Positions 36,829 through 45,614 of a DNA stretch of 64,000 bases are shown here, piece after piece (the first letter of the stretch is position 1; each line of letters starts with the position of its first letter). A program made the translations under genes and the position numbers. A model generated the notes under the pieces. It worked only from the letters and a program-made list of their open reading frames with translations, did no database searches and was not told where the DNA came from. The stretch is from Solihabitans fulvus (GTDB lineage Bacteria; Actinomycetota; Actinomycetes; Mycobacteriales; Pseudonocardiaceae). Where the stretch lies: NCBI RefSeq assembly GCF_008386585.1, contig NZ_VUOB01000076.1:31888-95887 (forward strand), given 5' to 3'.

Positions 36829-37712
36829 GCCCGCTCACCCCGGTTCTGCACGCGCAGGAACACCGTGGTCAGGACCAGAATGAGGACCGTGAGCACGGTC
36901 GCGATCGCCGCTCCGTAGCCGACCTGGGTTCGTTCGAAGAAGTTCTGGAACGAGTAGTACGAGGGCACGTTCGTCGCGCCGCCCGGTCCGCCTCGGGTCA
37001 GCACGTAGATCGGCGGGAACACCTTCAACGCCGCGATCGTGCAGGTCAGCAGCACCACGAAGATCTCAGGCCGGATCTGCGGCACGGTCACGTGCCAGAA
37101 CCGGCCCCACCAGGACGCCCCGTCCAGCTCGGCCGCCTCGTGCAGGGCCGGGTCCACCCGCTGCATCCCGGCCACGAAGATCACCACCGGGTAGCCGACC
37201 TGGATCCAGAGGAGCACGCCCATCACCGTGTACAGCGCCAGGTCCGGGTCGCCCAGCCAGTCCTGGGCCACCGCGCCGAGCCCCACCGCCCTGAGGACGT
37301 CGTTCAGCGCGCCGTCCGGTGCGAGGATCCACGTCCACACGATCCCGGCGACCGCGATCGGCAGCACCTGCGGCAGGTAGATGCACGCCCGCAGGACGCT
37401 CGCCGCCCTCGGACCGAACTTCCTGCCGACGAAGTCGAACAGGGCGGCCGCGATGACCAGGCCGGCCATCGTCGGCAACACGGCCATGGCCACCACGATG
37501 CCCACGTTGTGCCGGAACGAGGCCCAGAACACGCCGTCGGCGGCGAGCCGCCGGTAGTTGTCCAGGCCGATCCACTCCGGGGCACCGACGCCGGACCACT
37601 TCGTCAGGCTGATCCCGAGGTTCATCGCGAACGGCACCACGATCACGGCCACGAGCAGCACCGCGCCCGGGATCAGGAACGGCAGGTAGGAGGCGCGGTT
37701 TCGGTTCGTCAT
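36825..37712 (-). CDS. Carbohydrate ABC transporter permease (CUT1, MalF type)
   Basis: 295 residues with six membrane segments and EAA loop HEAAELDGASWWGRFWHVTVPQ near residues 185-205. The ATG at 37712 overlaps the binding-protein stop. It is the MalF-like half of the channel with the permease at 36016. Confidence 0.92.
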   Translation of the reverse strand: MTNRNRASYLPFLIPGAVLLVAVIVVPFAMNLGISLTKWSGVGAPEWIGLDNYRRLAADGVFWASFRHNVGIVVAMAVLPTMAGLVIAAALFDFVGRKFGPRAASVLRACIYLPQVLPIAVAGIVWTWILAPDGALNDVLRAVGLGAVAQDWLGDPDLALYTVMGVLLWIQVGYPVVIFVAGMQRVDPALHEAAELDGASWWGRFWHVTVPQIRPEIFVVLLTCTIAALKVFPPIYVLTRGGPGGATNVPSYYSFQNFFERTQVGYGAAIATVLTVLILVLTTVFLRVQNRGERA

Positions 37713-38980
37713 CTGCCGACGTTCGCCAGGTTCTCCTGGTACGGCTTGGCTATCTCGTCCAGCACCTGGCTTGGCGTGGCGGTCCCGGTGGTCAGCTTCT
37801 GTACCGCGGAGACGAGCTCGTCGTAGTAGCCGGGGGCCGGCCAGTCCGGGTAGAACGCCAGCCTGTCCTGGGTCGAGAGAACGCCGAAGTTGTCGGTGAC
37901 CTCCTTGGCCTTGGGGTCACTCGCGCTGCCGTTGCGCACCAGCGGCACGCCGCCGGCGTCTCGCAGCGCGTCCTGGACGGGCGGGGACATGGTGATCGCG
38001 ATGAAGTCGTACGCGAGGTCCTTGTTCTTCGAGCCCTTCGGGACCACCCACATGTTGCCGGCCGACCCGGCCGTCAGGCCCGGCCACAGCACCGAGCCCC
38101 ACTGGAAGTCCTTGACGTCCTTGACCAGTCGGCCGAACCACCAACTGCCGGTGACCATGATCGGGGATCTGCCCTGGATGAACGACAGGCCCATGTCCTC
38201 GGCCTTGGCGCCGACCGAGTCCTTGCTGAGGTAGCCCTTGTGGACCCAGTCGGCGAACGTGGTCGCGCCGTAGGTCCACGCCGCGTCGTGGAAGTCGACC
38301 TTGCCGGTGTACCGCTGGTACCGGTCCACCCAGTCCCGACTGGCCTTGGTCAGGGCCAGCTCGTACATGAGCTGTTGCGCCGGGTACTCCTGTCCGGCGC
38401 TGGCCAGCGGTGTGATGCCCGCGGCCACGAACTTGTCCATCGCGGCCGTCAGCTGGTCCAGTGTCGTCGGCACAGCGATGCCGTACTTGGCGAACTGGTC
38501 CTTGTTGTAGTAGATGCTGACGTACTCGGCGTAGTTGGGCACGCCGTACCACCTGCCGGAGCCCATGACGCCCTTGTCGTCGTACCGCGCGGTGGTCTGG
38601 CTCTCCCCGGTGACCAGCTTGTCCCAGCCTCGCCTGGTCACCTCGTCGGTGAGGTCGGTGAGCAGCCCCTGCCTGGCCAGCAGGCCCGACGTGGCGTTGC
38701 CCTTGTCGTACTCCAGCACGTCCGGAGCGTCCTTGGAGTTCAGCACCATCGGCGCGGTCTTGCGGATCTGCTCGAACCCCTTCTCCTCAAGCACGACCTT
38801 GACGTCCGGATGGGCCGCCTCGAACTGCTTGACCGCCAACGCCCACGCGGCTCCCATGGCACTGTCCGGGCCTTCGTAGTGCCACAGCTTCAGGGTCCGC
38901 TGCCCGGCTCCCTGCCCCGAACTACAGCCTCCCACTGCGAGCAACAGGACGGCGACGATCGCGAGCACTCGGTAGAGCAT
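37709..38980 (-). CDS. Extracellular sugar-binding lipoprotein of the alpha-xyloside CUT1 transporter
   Basis: 423 residues; lipobox AVGGC (Cys19), then an SBP type-1 fold (LKLWHYEGPDSAMGAAW, DAPDVLEYDKGNATSGLLA, MVTGSWWFGRL). The ATG at 38980 has GGGAGGA at good spacing. A perfect TCGAAGCGCTTCGA operator lies 20 bases upstream of the start, so the whole binding protein-permeases-GH31 operon is probably under the LacI encoded at 19258 or 919. Ligand inferred as xyloglucan-derived oligosaccharide. Confidence 0.92.
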   Translation of the reverse strand: MLYRVLAIVAVLLLAVGGCSSGQGAGQRTLKLWHYEGPDSAMGAAWALAVKQFEAAHPDVKVVLEEKGFEQIRKTAPMVLNSKDAPDVLEYDKGNATSGLLARQGLLTDLTDEVTRRGWDKLVTGESQTTARYDDKGVMGSGRWYGVPNYAEYVSIYYNKDQFAKYGIAVPTTLDQLTAAMDKFVAAGITPLASAGQEYPAQQLMYELALTKASRDWVDRYQRYTGKVDFHDAAWTYGATTFADWVHKGYLSKDSVGAKAEDMGLSFIQGRSPIMVTGSWWFGRLVKDVKDFQWGSVLWPGLTAGSAGNMWVVPKGSKNKDLAYDFIAITMSPPVQDALRDAGGVPLVRNGSASDPKAKEVTDNFGVLSTQDRLAFYPDWPAPGYYDELVSAVQKLTTGTATPSQVLDEIAKPYQENLANVGR

Positions 38981-38999
38981 CGTTCCTCCCGCACGTTCA

Positions 39000-39013
39000 T
39001 CGAAGCGCTTCGA
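39000..39013. promoter_or_regulatory. Operator TCGAAGCGCTTCGA
   Basis: A perfect 14-bp palindrome directly upstream of the alpha-xyloside transporter operon on the - strand, matching the box before the LacI gene at 19258. Confidence 0.85.
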
Positions 39014-39169
39014 CTAGCTAACCGCCTCGACCGGTTCGACACAACCAGGAAACGGAAGGGCGGCGACGACGCGTCCTTGACGGACCGACCGACCCGAGCG
39101 ATAGTGATGGGCGTCACAACGCTTTGACGCCAAGGCTTCTGGAGGTCGAGACCTCGTTCTTCGGTGAAA

Positions 39170-39183
39170 TGTTAGCGCTAACA
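39170..39183. promoter_or_regulatory. Arabinose-type operator TGTTAGCGCTAACA (GH54 gene)
   Basis: A perfect palindrome 32 bases before the GH54 start at 39216, placing this secreted arabinofuranosidase in the arabinose regulon. Confidence 0.9.
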
Positions 39184-39215
39184 GTTGATGCGACCACGAA
39201 CAAAGGAGTTCACCT

Positions 39216-40697
39216 ATGGTCTTTCGACCATGGCCGTCGCGTGCCAGAAGGACGCTGCTGGCGGCGGGCGCTGCGACCGCGCTCGCGATCGGCGTCGTCG
39301 TCGGAACGGCTTCCTCGTCCCAGGCGGTCACGCAGGGGCCCTGTGACATCTACGCCGCGGGCGGCACCCCCTGCGTCGCCGCCCACAGCACCACCCGGGT
39401 GCTGTTCGGCACGTACAACGGCCCGCTGTACCAGGTCAGGCGCTCCTCGGACAACACGACGAAGGACATCACCCCGGTCGCCGCGACCGGAGTCGCCGAC
39501 GCGGCGGCGCAGGATTCCTTCTGTGCCGGCACGACCTGCCTGATCACGGTCATCTACGACCAGACCAGCCGCCACAACAACCTCACCCAGGCGCCGCCCG
39601 GCGGGTTCTCCGGGCCGGCCCCCGGCGGTTACGACAACCTCGCGAACGCGACCGCCGCTCCCACCACGGTCGGCGGACACAAGGCGTACGGCGTGTTCAT
39701 CCCGGCCGGCACCGGCTACCGCAACAACAACACCAACGGTGTCGCGACCGGTGACCAGCCGGAGGGGATGTACGCGGTCTTCGACGGCACGCACTACAAC
39801 GGCGGCTGCTGCTTCGACTACGGCAACGCCGAACGCAACAGCCGCGACAACGGCAACGGCACCATGGAGGCCATCTACTTCGGCAACATCAAGGTCTGGG
39901 GCTACGGCACCGGGCCCGGCCCCTGGGTCATGGCCGACCTGGAGAACGGCCTGTACTCCGGGACGAACGCCGGCTACAACGCCAACGACCCGACCGTCAA
40001 CAACCGGTACCTGACCGCCATCATCAAGGGCGAGCCGAACCACTGGGCCATTCGGGCCGGCAACGCGCAGTCCGGCGGCCTGTCCACCTACTACAACGGA
40101 CAGCGGCCCAACGTGTCCGGCTACAACCCGATGCGCAAGGAAGGCGCCATCATCCTCGGCACCGGCGGCGACAACAGCATCGGCTCCGCCGGCACCTTCT
40201 ACGAGGGCGTGATGACGTCCGGCTACCCGTCGGACGCCACCGAGAACGCGGTGCAGGCCAACATCACCGCAGCCGGATACGGGACCGGTGGCGGCGGAAC
40301 AAGCACCGGGCCGCTGCACGCCGTGGGCGCCGGCAAGTGCCTTGACGTGCCGAACTCGACCACCACACTGGGCACGCAGCTACAGATCCACTCCTGTAGC
40401 GGCCAGTCGAACCAGACCTGGACACACACCTCCTCGAACGAGTTGACCGTCACGGTCGGCGGCACCACGCTGTGCGCGGACGCGTACGGCCGGGGGACCA
40501 GTTCGGGGACGAAGGTCGCGACCTGGTCCTGCAACGGCCAGACCAACCAGCAGTGGAACGTCAACTCCGACGGCACGGTCACCGGCGTCCAATCAGGACT
40601 GTGCCTCGATGTCACCGGCGCGTCCACCGCCGATGGCGCTCTGGCCGAACTGTGGTCCTGCAACGGCGGCAGCAACCAACAATGGACCCTCGGATAG
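39216..40697 (+). CDS. Secreted GH54 alpha-L-arabinofuranosidase with CBM13
   Basis: 493 residues: signal peptide (1 to about 38), GH54 catalytic domain (about 43-357) and a C-terminal ricin/CBM13 beta-trefoil (about 366-493) with three QxW repeats. Aligned with the fungal AbfB family, the vicinal Cys198-Cys199 (GGCCFDYGNAE), nucleophile Glu243 (ADLENGL) and acid/base Asp319 (GTGGDNS) are present. Fungal GH54 carries CBM42 instead, so the binding module has been exchanged. It releases terminal alpha-L-arabinofuranose from arabinoxylan or arabinogalactan. AAAGGAG at 39202 serves the ATG; the operator upstream makes it arabinose-controlled. Confidence 0.95.
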   Translation: MVFRPWPSRARRTLLAAGAATALAIGVVVGTASSSQAVTQGPCDIYAAGGTPCVAAHSTTRVLFGTYNGPLYQVRRSSDNTTKDITPVAATGVADAAAQDSFCAGTTCLITVIYDQTSRHNNLTQAPPGGFSGPAPGGYDNLANATAAPTTVGGHKAYGVFIPAGTGYRNNNTNGVATGDQPEGMYAVFDGTHYNGGCCFDYGNAERNSRDNGNGTMEAIYFGNIKVWGYGTGPGPWVMADLENGLYSGTNAGYNANDPTVNNRYLTAIIKGEPNHWAIRAGNAQSGGLSTYYNGQRPNVSGYNPMRKEGAIILGTGGDNSIGSAGTFYEGVMTSGYPSDATENAVQANITAAGYGTGGGGTSTGPLHAVGAGKCLDVPNSTTTLGTQLQIHSCSGQSNQTWTHTSSNELTVTVGGTTLCADAYGRGTSSGTKVATWSCNGQTNQQWNVNSDGTVTGVQSGLCLDVTGASTADGALAELWSCNGGSNQQWTLG

Positions 40698-40721
40698 TCC
40701 GGTAGGAACCACGGCACCCCG

Positions 40722-40764
40722 TGCGGGGGTGGCGGGTGGCACATGCCCACCCGCCACCCCCGCA
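40722..40764 (+). terminator. 18-bp GC-rich hairpin after GH54
   Basis: GCGGGGGTGGCGGGTGG (40723-40739) pairs exactly with 40747-40763, plus a closing T-A pair, 25 bases past the GH54 stop. It separates the arabinose-controlled gene from the expansin gene that follows. Confidence 0.85.
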
Positions 40765-40826
40765 TGTCCACAGGTCCACCCTCGTGCGCGCTTGTTAACG
40801 CATAACGAGCTCACTACAGTGCTTTC

Positions 40827-40840
40827 TGGGAGCGTTCCCA
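40827..40840. promoter_or_regulatory. CebR/CelR-type operator TGGGAGCGTTCCCA
   Basis: One base differs from the perfect TGGGAGCGCTCCCA; flanking C/G extend the symmetry. It lies 46 bases before the expansin-like gene, placing that gene in the cellulose regulon. Confidence 0.85.
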
Positions 40841-40886
40841 GACTGCGAGCGCGGTATGTCATGACACCTCGACGAGGAGGATCCGG

Positions 40887-42188
40887 ATGACACAACGGAT
40901 GTGGCGTGCGCGCCGTACCAGATGGCTGGCCGCCGCCGTCGCCCTGGCGACGACGGCCGTCGGTATCGTGCTGTCCCAGCCGTCGGCCGCGGCCCCCCTG
41001 ACCGGCAACGCCACCCACTTCGACGGCCTCGGCGCTCCCTACGGCGGCTGCGGCCTGCCCCAGGACGTCCTGGACTCGCAGGACTTCGTGGCGCTCAACG
41101 TATACAACACGCCGGGCGACTATTCCTTCTACCCCCGGCCAATCCCACCCGCCCAGGCCAGCAAGATCGGCCTGTGGGACAACGGTCGCAACTGCGGGCG
41201 GTTCGTCCAGGTGACCATCGGGGACTTCTGCACAGGAACCAACGACGGCGCGGCAGGACAGCCGTTCTGCCGCAACGGTTCCTGGGTCGGCGACAAGTAC
41301 AACGGCGCCACGCGGACCATGGTCGTCGCCGACAGCTGCGGGGACACCAACGCCTGGTGCCGGGACGACCCCAACCATCTGGACCTCTCCACCGCCTCTC
41401 TCAACAGGTTCGTCAAGGACGGCGTCCCGGTCGGCGACATGGACCCAGCGCACTGGAACAATCGGCACATCAGCTGGTCGTACGTGCCCAGCCCGAACTA
41501 CACCGGCGACATCCACCTCGGCTTCCTCCAGGGCGCCCAGCGGTACTGGACGGCCATCGCGGTCTCCCACCTGCCCAACGGCGTCCACGGGGTGGAGTTC
41601 CTCGGCCCGGACGGTGCCTGGCAGCAGGCCAAGCCTGACAGCGACATGGGTGAGGCGTTCCTCATCGGCCCGACGGCCACCGCGGGGACCTCTTATCAGA
41701 TCCGGGTTCGCGACGCGTCCGACGCGCCGCTCAACAACGGCCGGGTGTACAGCTTCTCGTTGCCCGGCCAGTGCGCCAACGGCTGCTCGGCGGCGTACAC
41801 GGGCACCGACTACACCACTAGTGACGGCGGTGGCACCACCACCACGCCGCCCACCACCACGACCACCACCACCCCGCCACCGACGGGCGGCTGTTCGGCC
41901 ACCTCCACGGTCACCAGTTCCTGGAACGGCGGCTACCAGCTGGCGATCACGGTCACCAACACCAGTTCCAGCGCGATCACCGGTTGGGGCACGTCGTTCT
42001 CCTTCCCCGGCGACCAGCGGGTCAACAGCTCGTGGAACGCCGTGGTGACCCAGTCCGCCAGGGAGGTCACCTCGGCCAACCAGCCCTACAACGGGGCGCT
42101 GGCCCCTGGCGCGAACACGAGCTGGGGCGCTGTCGTCAACGGCAGGTACCAACCGGTCGACGGGCTCACGTGCACGGCGCGCCCGTGA
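40887..42188 (+). CDS. Secreted expansin-like protein with C-terminal CBM2
   Basis: 433 residues: signal peptide (1 to about 36), a double-psi beta-barrel expansin D1-like domain, a D2-like beta-sandwich (about 190-305), a Thr/Pro linker (about 311-332) and CBM2 (about 333-433). THFDGLGAPYGGCGLP at the N-terminus, VVADSCGDTNAWC and the HLDLS motif are the expansin features. Expansins loosen cellulose and hemicellulose networks without hydrolysis. AGGAGG stands seven bases before the ATG. The CebR-type box upstream groups it with the cellulases. No glycosidase signature is seen. Confidence 0.87.
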   Translation: MTQRMWRARRTRWLAAAVALATTAVGIVLSQPSAAAPLTGNATHFDGLGAPYGGCGLPQDVLDSQDFVALNVYNTPGDYSFYPRPIPPAQASKIGLWDNGRNCGRFVQVTIGDFCTGTNDGAAGQPFCRNGSWVGDKYNGATRTMVVADSCGDTNAWCRDDPNHLDLSTASLNRFVKDGVPVGDMDPAHWNNRHISWSYVPSPNYTGDIHLGFLQGAQRYWTAIAVSHLPNGVHGVEFLGPDGAWQQAKPDSDMGEAFLIGPTATAGTSYQIRVRDASDAPLNNGRVYSFSLPGQCANGCSAAYTGTDYTTSDGGGTTTTPPTTTTTTTPPPTGGCSATSTVTSSWNGGYQLAITVTNTSSSAITGWGTSFSFPGDQRVNSSWNAVVTQSAREVTSANQPYNGALAPGANTSWGAVVNGRYQPVDGLTCTARP

Positions 42189-42230
42189 CCCGCACATCGG
42201 CCGCCCCGCTTGGGGCGGCCGGTGTGCGGG
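42189..42230. terminator. 19-bp hairpin between convergent genes
   Basis: Arms 42189-42207 and 42212-42230 pair with one wobble around a GCTT loop. It starts right after the expansin stop and lies 16 bases from the convergent GH27 stop, so it can end both transcripts. Confidence 0.88.
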
Positions 42231-42246
42231 AACGACTCACGGAAAT

Positions 42247-43905
42247 CTACTGGAAGGTCCACTTCTGGTTGTCGCCGGTTCCACACGACCAGAGGATGAT
42301 CCTGGTTCCGTTGGCGGTGTTGGCGTTCGACGCGTCCAGGCACAGTCCGGACTGGACGCCGGTGATCGTGCCGTTGGAGTTGACCGCCCACTGCTGGTTG
42401 GCCTGACCGTTGCAGTCCCAGATTACGACCTGGGCGCCGTTCACGGTGCCCTGGTTGTACGCGTCAAGACATTTGGTGCCGTTGTAGACGGTGAGCTGTC
42501 TGCCGGCCGAATAGGTCAATCGCTGGTTGTCCCTGCCGTTGCAGTCCCACAGCTGTGCCTGGGTGCCGTTGGTCGTCGCGGAGTTGTTGATGTCCAGGCA
42601 CCGATGGGACTGAAGGCCGACGATCGCGCCGGCCTTCGGGCCGCCCGGCCCCTCGGTTCCGGTCACGGTCAGCAGGACGGCCTCATGTGCGGGCACGTTC
42701 ACCGTGTAGCTCGTGGTTCTGCTGCCCACATCCGTCGCCGTCCAGACATTGCGGACCGACGCGGCGGCGGCAAGGCCCAGATCGGCGAACCGAACCACGA
42801 TGTCGCTGGCGGAACCAGTCCGGTTGAGCGCGACCACCGCACGGCGGCCGGTTCCGGCGAGGACCTTGCTGTACACCTGGCTGCCAGCCTGGTCCTCGGC
42901 CACCTTCACACCCTGACGACCCAAGGCGTCCTGGTCGATGGCGACGACCTCCTTGTTGGCCAGGATGTCCCTGGTCTCGGTGGTCATGGTGGCGATGTTG
43001 TTGCCGGCCAGCAACGGCGCGCCGGAGATGGCCCAGAGGCTCAGGTGGCTCTGGTTCTGTGCTGCGGTGAACCCGGGCATACCGACCACCAACATGTCGG
43101 GGTCGTTGTAGTGTCCGACGTTCTGTGCGGCGGGATGCTGGGCGGAGTCGAAGTTGGCCAGCACCCGGTCCATGGACGGACGCTGGCCCCAGTAGATGAT
43201 GTCGCCGCTGGTGCGCCACATCGTGGACATCCCCGGCGCCCAGTCCCACGGGTTCTGCGCACCCCAGTCGCACACTGACAGCACCATGGGATGACCGGTC
43301 TGCGCGGTGGCTCGGCCGATCGCATCGCTGATGGCCTGGTAGGTGCTCCTCGGGTCAAGGTGTTCGGCGTTCCCACCGCACCAGTCCACCTTGACGAAGT
43401 CGAACCCCCACGTGGCGAACTGACGGAAGTCCTGGTCGTAGTGGCCTTCGCTGCCGGAACCTGGTGCCGCGGGACGCCCTGTCGGGTAGTAGTAGCCGCA
43501 GCCGTCCCGGCCCGCGTCGGTATAGATCCCGGCCTTCAGGCCCTTGCTGTGGATGTAGTCGGCGACGGCCTGCATGCCGCCAGGCCATTCCCTGGTGTCC
43601 ACGGTGATGTTGCCGGCCGAGTCGCGGGTACCCTGCCACCAGCCCTCGTCGATGTTGACGTACTGGTAACCGATGCCCTGGAGTCCACTTGAGACGATCG
43701 CGTCGGCCTGCGTTCTGATCACATCGTAGTTGATCTGGGCGGCGAAGCTGTTCCACGACGCCCAGCCCATGGGCGGCGCGGCGACCGCCTGGCTCGTGGC
43801 CGCACCGGCCGGCCGCACGTCGGCCCCGGACACGGGTGCCGGACCGATCGACAGGCCGGCCGCAGCCATCAGGAGCCCCGTCACCGCCGCAACAGGTATA
43901 CGCAT
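42247..43905 (-). CDS. Secreted GH27 enzyme with CBM13, probable beta-L-arabinopyranosidase
   Basis: 552 residues: signal peptide, GH27 barrel (about 40-330), beta domain and CBM13 (about 425-552). Nucleophile Asp174 (VKVDWCGG) and acid/base Asp235 (RTSGDII) are intact. At the sugar-recognition site the usual IDDCW of alpha-galactosidases is IDEGW, with Glu87 replacing the Asp that contacts O4/O6 of galactose. The same Asp-to-Glu change is reported for the Streptomyces avermitilis beta-L-arabinopyranosidase of GH27, which also has CBM13. The ATG at 43905 is preferred (AAGGAA upstream); GTG at 43908 is an alternative. It follows the GH27 at 43928 by 22 bases in one operon. Confidence 0.88.
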   Translation of the reverse strand: MRIPVAAVTGLLMAAAGLSIGPAPVSGADVRPAGAATSQAVAAPPMGWASWNSFAAQINYDVIRTQADAIVSSGLQGIGYQYVNIDEGWWQGTRDSAGNITVDTREWPGGMQAVADYIHSKGLKAGIYTDAGRDGCGYYYPTGRPAAPGSGSEGHYDQDFRQFATWGFDFVKVDWCGGNAEHLDPRSTYQAISDAIGRATAQTGHPMVLSVCDWGAQNPWDWAPGMSTMWRTSGDIIYWGQRPSMDRVLANFDSAQHPAAQNVGHYNDPDMLVVGMPGFTAAQNQSHLSLWAISGAPLLAGNNIATMTTETRDILANKEVVAIDQDALGRQGVKVAEDQAGSQVYSKVLAGTGRRAVVALNRTGSASDIVVRFADLGLAAAASVRNVWTATDVGSRTTSYTVNVPAHEAVLLTVTGTEGPGGPKAGAIVGLQSHRCLDINNSATTNGTQAQLWDCNGRDNQRLTYSAGRQLTVYNGTKCLDAYNQGTVNGAQVVIWDCNGQANQQWAVNSNGTITGVQSGLCLDASNANTANGTRIILWSCGTGDNQKWTFQ

Positions 43906-43927
43906 CACTATCGGTTCCTTCGCGAGG

Positions 43928-45538
43928 TCAGCCGAGAGTCCACTGCTGGTTGGTTCCTCCGTTGCAGGTCCACAGCTCGACAAGAGTGCCGTTCGCTGTG
44001 GCGGCTCCGGTGACATCCAGGCACAGCCCGGACTGGACCCCGGTCACGGTGCCGTCAGCGTTGACGAGCCACTGCTGGTTGGCCTGGCCGTTGCAGGACC
44101 AGATCACGACTTTCGTACCGGGACTTGTCTGGTTGCCGTAGGCGTCGAGACACATCGTCGAGCCACCGCTGTAGACGGTGAGCCGGTTGTCCTGGGTGTG
44201 CGTCCACGTCTGGTTCGCCTGGCCGCCGCAGTCCCGGATCGCCGCCTGCACTCCCGGTGTGGTCGAGGAGTTGGGCACCTCGAGGCACTTGCCGGCGCCC
44301 ACCGCCCGCATCGGCCCCGTCGTCGAGCCCCCTCCCCCGGTGCCGCCGGCCACCCGGTACATCACGACCCCGTGGGCGGGGACCGAGGCGCTGATGGCGC
44401 TGGTCGTGCTGGCGGTGGCGCCGGACCACAGGTCGGTCAGGGTGTAGCTGGCGGCGCCGGTCTTGCCGATCGCGTTGACCGTGGTGGAGATGGTGGTGGC
44501 CGAGTTGCCCTCGTTGAACAGCGCCACGGACACGTCACCGTTGGACAGCGGCTTGGCCAGCACGTCCCGGCCACCCGACGAGGACACCATGGTGCCCTGC
44601 TTGCCGAGCGGGTCCTGGTCGACCGCGATGACCCTGGAGTTGGTCAGGATGCTCAGCGTGGTCGCGCTGGCCGCGGGAATGTTGGTGCCCGCGATCAGCG
44701 GCGCCGCCATCTCGGCCCAGAGGCTGAAGTGAGCGCGGTCCTCGGTGGCCGACATGCCGTTGCCGATCTCCAGCATGTCCGGATCGTTCCAGCCGCCGGG
44801 GCCGGCGTACTGCGCGAGGCCGACGTTGCTGTGGAAGATCGACAGCATGCTGTTGTAGTTCGGCTGGATGTCGCCGGTGCTGCGCCAGCTGTTGCCGACG
44901 TTCGGGCCCCAGGTCCAGACGCTGTCCTGACCCCAGCTGCACAGGCCGTACAGGATCGGTCGGTTGGTCGCGGCCAACGCGTCGCGCATCGCGGTGTACC
45001 GCTGCTGCGCGTTGACGCCCTGGTTGTTGCAGTTGTCGTATTTCAGGTAGTCCACGCCCCACGCGGCGAAGCTGTTCGCGTCCTGGCGTTCGTGACCGAG
45101 ACTGCCCGGGTAGCCGGCGCAGGTGGCGGTGCCGGCGTCCTCGTAGATGCCGAGCTTGAGCCCGAGCGAGTGGACGTAGGCGGCGGTCCCGGAGATACCG
45201 TCCGGGAACTTCGCCGGGTCCGGCACCAGGTTGCCGTTGCCGTCCCGGTTATGGGTCAGCCAACAGTCGTCGATGTTGACGTACTGGTAGCCGGCGGCCT
45301 GCATCCCGTTGTTGTGCATGGCCGATGCGGTCGACTTGATCAGCGACTCGGAGACGTTGCAGCCGTAGGCGTTCCAGTCGTTGAAGCCCATCTGTGGCGT
45401 CCGCGCCAGGCCGTTGCCCAACGCCTGCGCGGGTGCCGACGTGACGACGGTGACCACAGCTGTCGCCGCCAACGCCATCGCGCCAGCCATCGCAAGGTGG
45501 CCGAGTCGCGCCACCCATGACCTGCTCAGGAGTCTCAT
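43928..45538 (-). CDS. Secreted GH27 alpha-galactosidase with CBM13
   Basis: 536 residues: signal peptide (1 to about 39), GH27 barrel, C-terminal beta domain and CBM13 (about 405-536). Canonical alpha-galactosidase features are present: NIDDCWL with Asp90/Asp91, nucleophile Asp168 (LKYDNCNN) and acid/base Asp223 (RSTGDI). It removes terminal alpha-galactose from galactomannan, arabinogalactan or similar side chains outside the cell. It is the middle gene of a three-gene - strand group (GH54, this gene, GH27 with Glu), and the contrast with its downstream paralog at the sugar-recognition Asp is informative. Confidence 0.95.
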   Translation of the reverse strand: MRLLSRSWVARLGHLAMAGAMALAATAVVTVVTSAPAQALGNGLARTPQMGFNDWNAYGCNVSESLIKSTASAMHNNGMQAAGYQYVNIDDCWLTHNRDGNGNLVPDPAKFPDGISGTAAYVHSLGLKLGIYEDAGTATCAGYPGSLGHERQDANSFAAWGVDYLKYDNCNNQGVNAQQRYTAMRDALAATNRPILYGLCSWGQDSVWTWGPNVGNSWRSTGDIQPNYNSMLSIFHSNVGLAQYAGPGGWNDPDMLEIGNGMSATEDRAHFSLWAEMAAPLIAGTNIPAASATTLSILTNSRVIAVDQDPLGKQGTMVSSSGGRDVLAKPLSNGDVSVALFNEGNSATTISTTVNAIGKTGAASYTLTDLWSGATASTTSAISASVPAHGVVMYRVAGGTGGGGSTTGPMRAVGAGKCLEVPNSSTTPGVQAAIRDCGGQANQTWTHTQDNRLTVYSGGSTMCLDAYGNQTSPGTKVVIWSCNGQANQQWLVNADGTVTGVQSGLCLDVTGAATANGTLVELWTCNGGTNQQWTLG

Positions 45539-45614
45539 CGTTGGTTCTCCAGGAAGAGTGTGCGGGCGTGTTTCCTGCTACGAAGGGCACATCCACGAAG
45601 GTGACCGCACGGTG

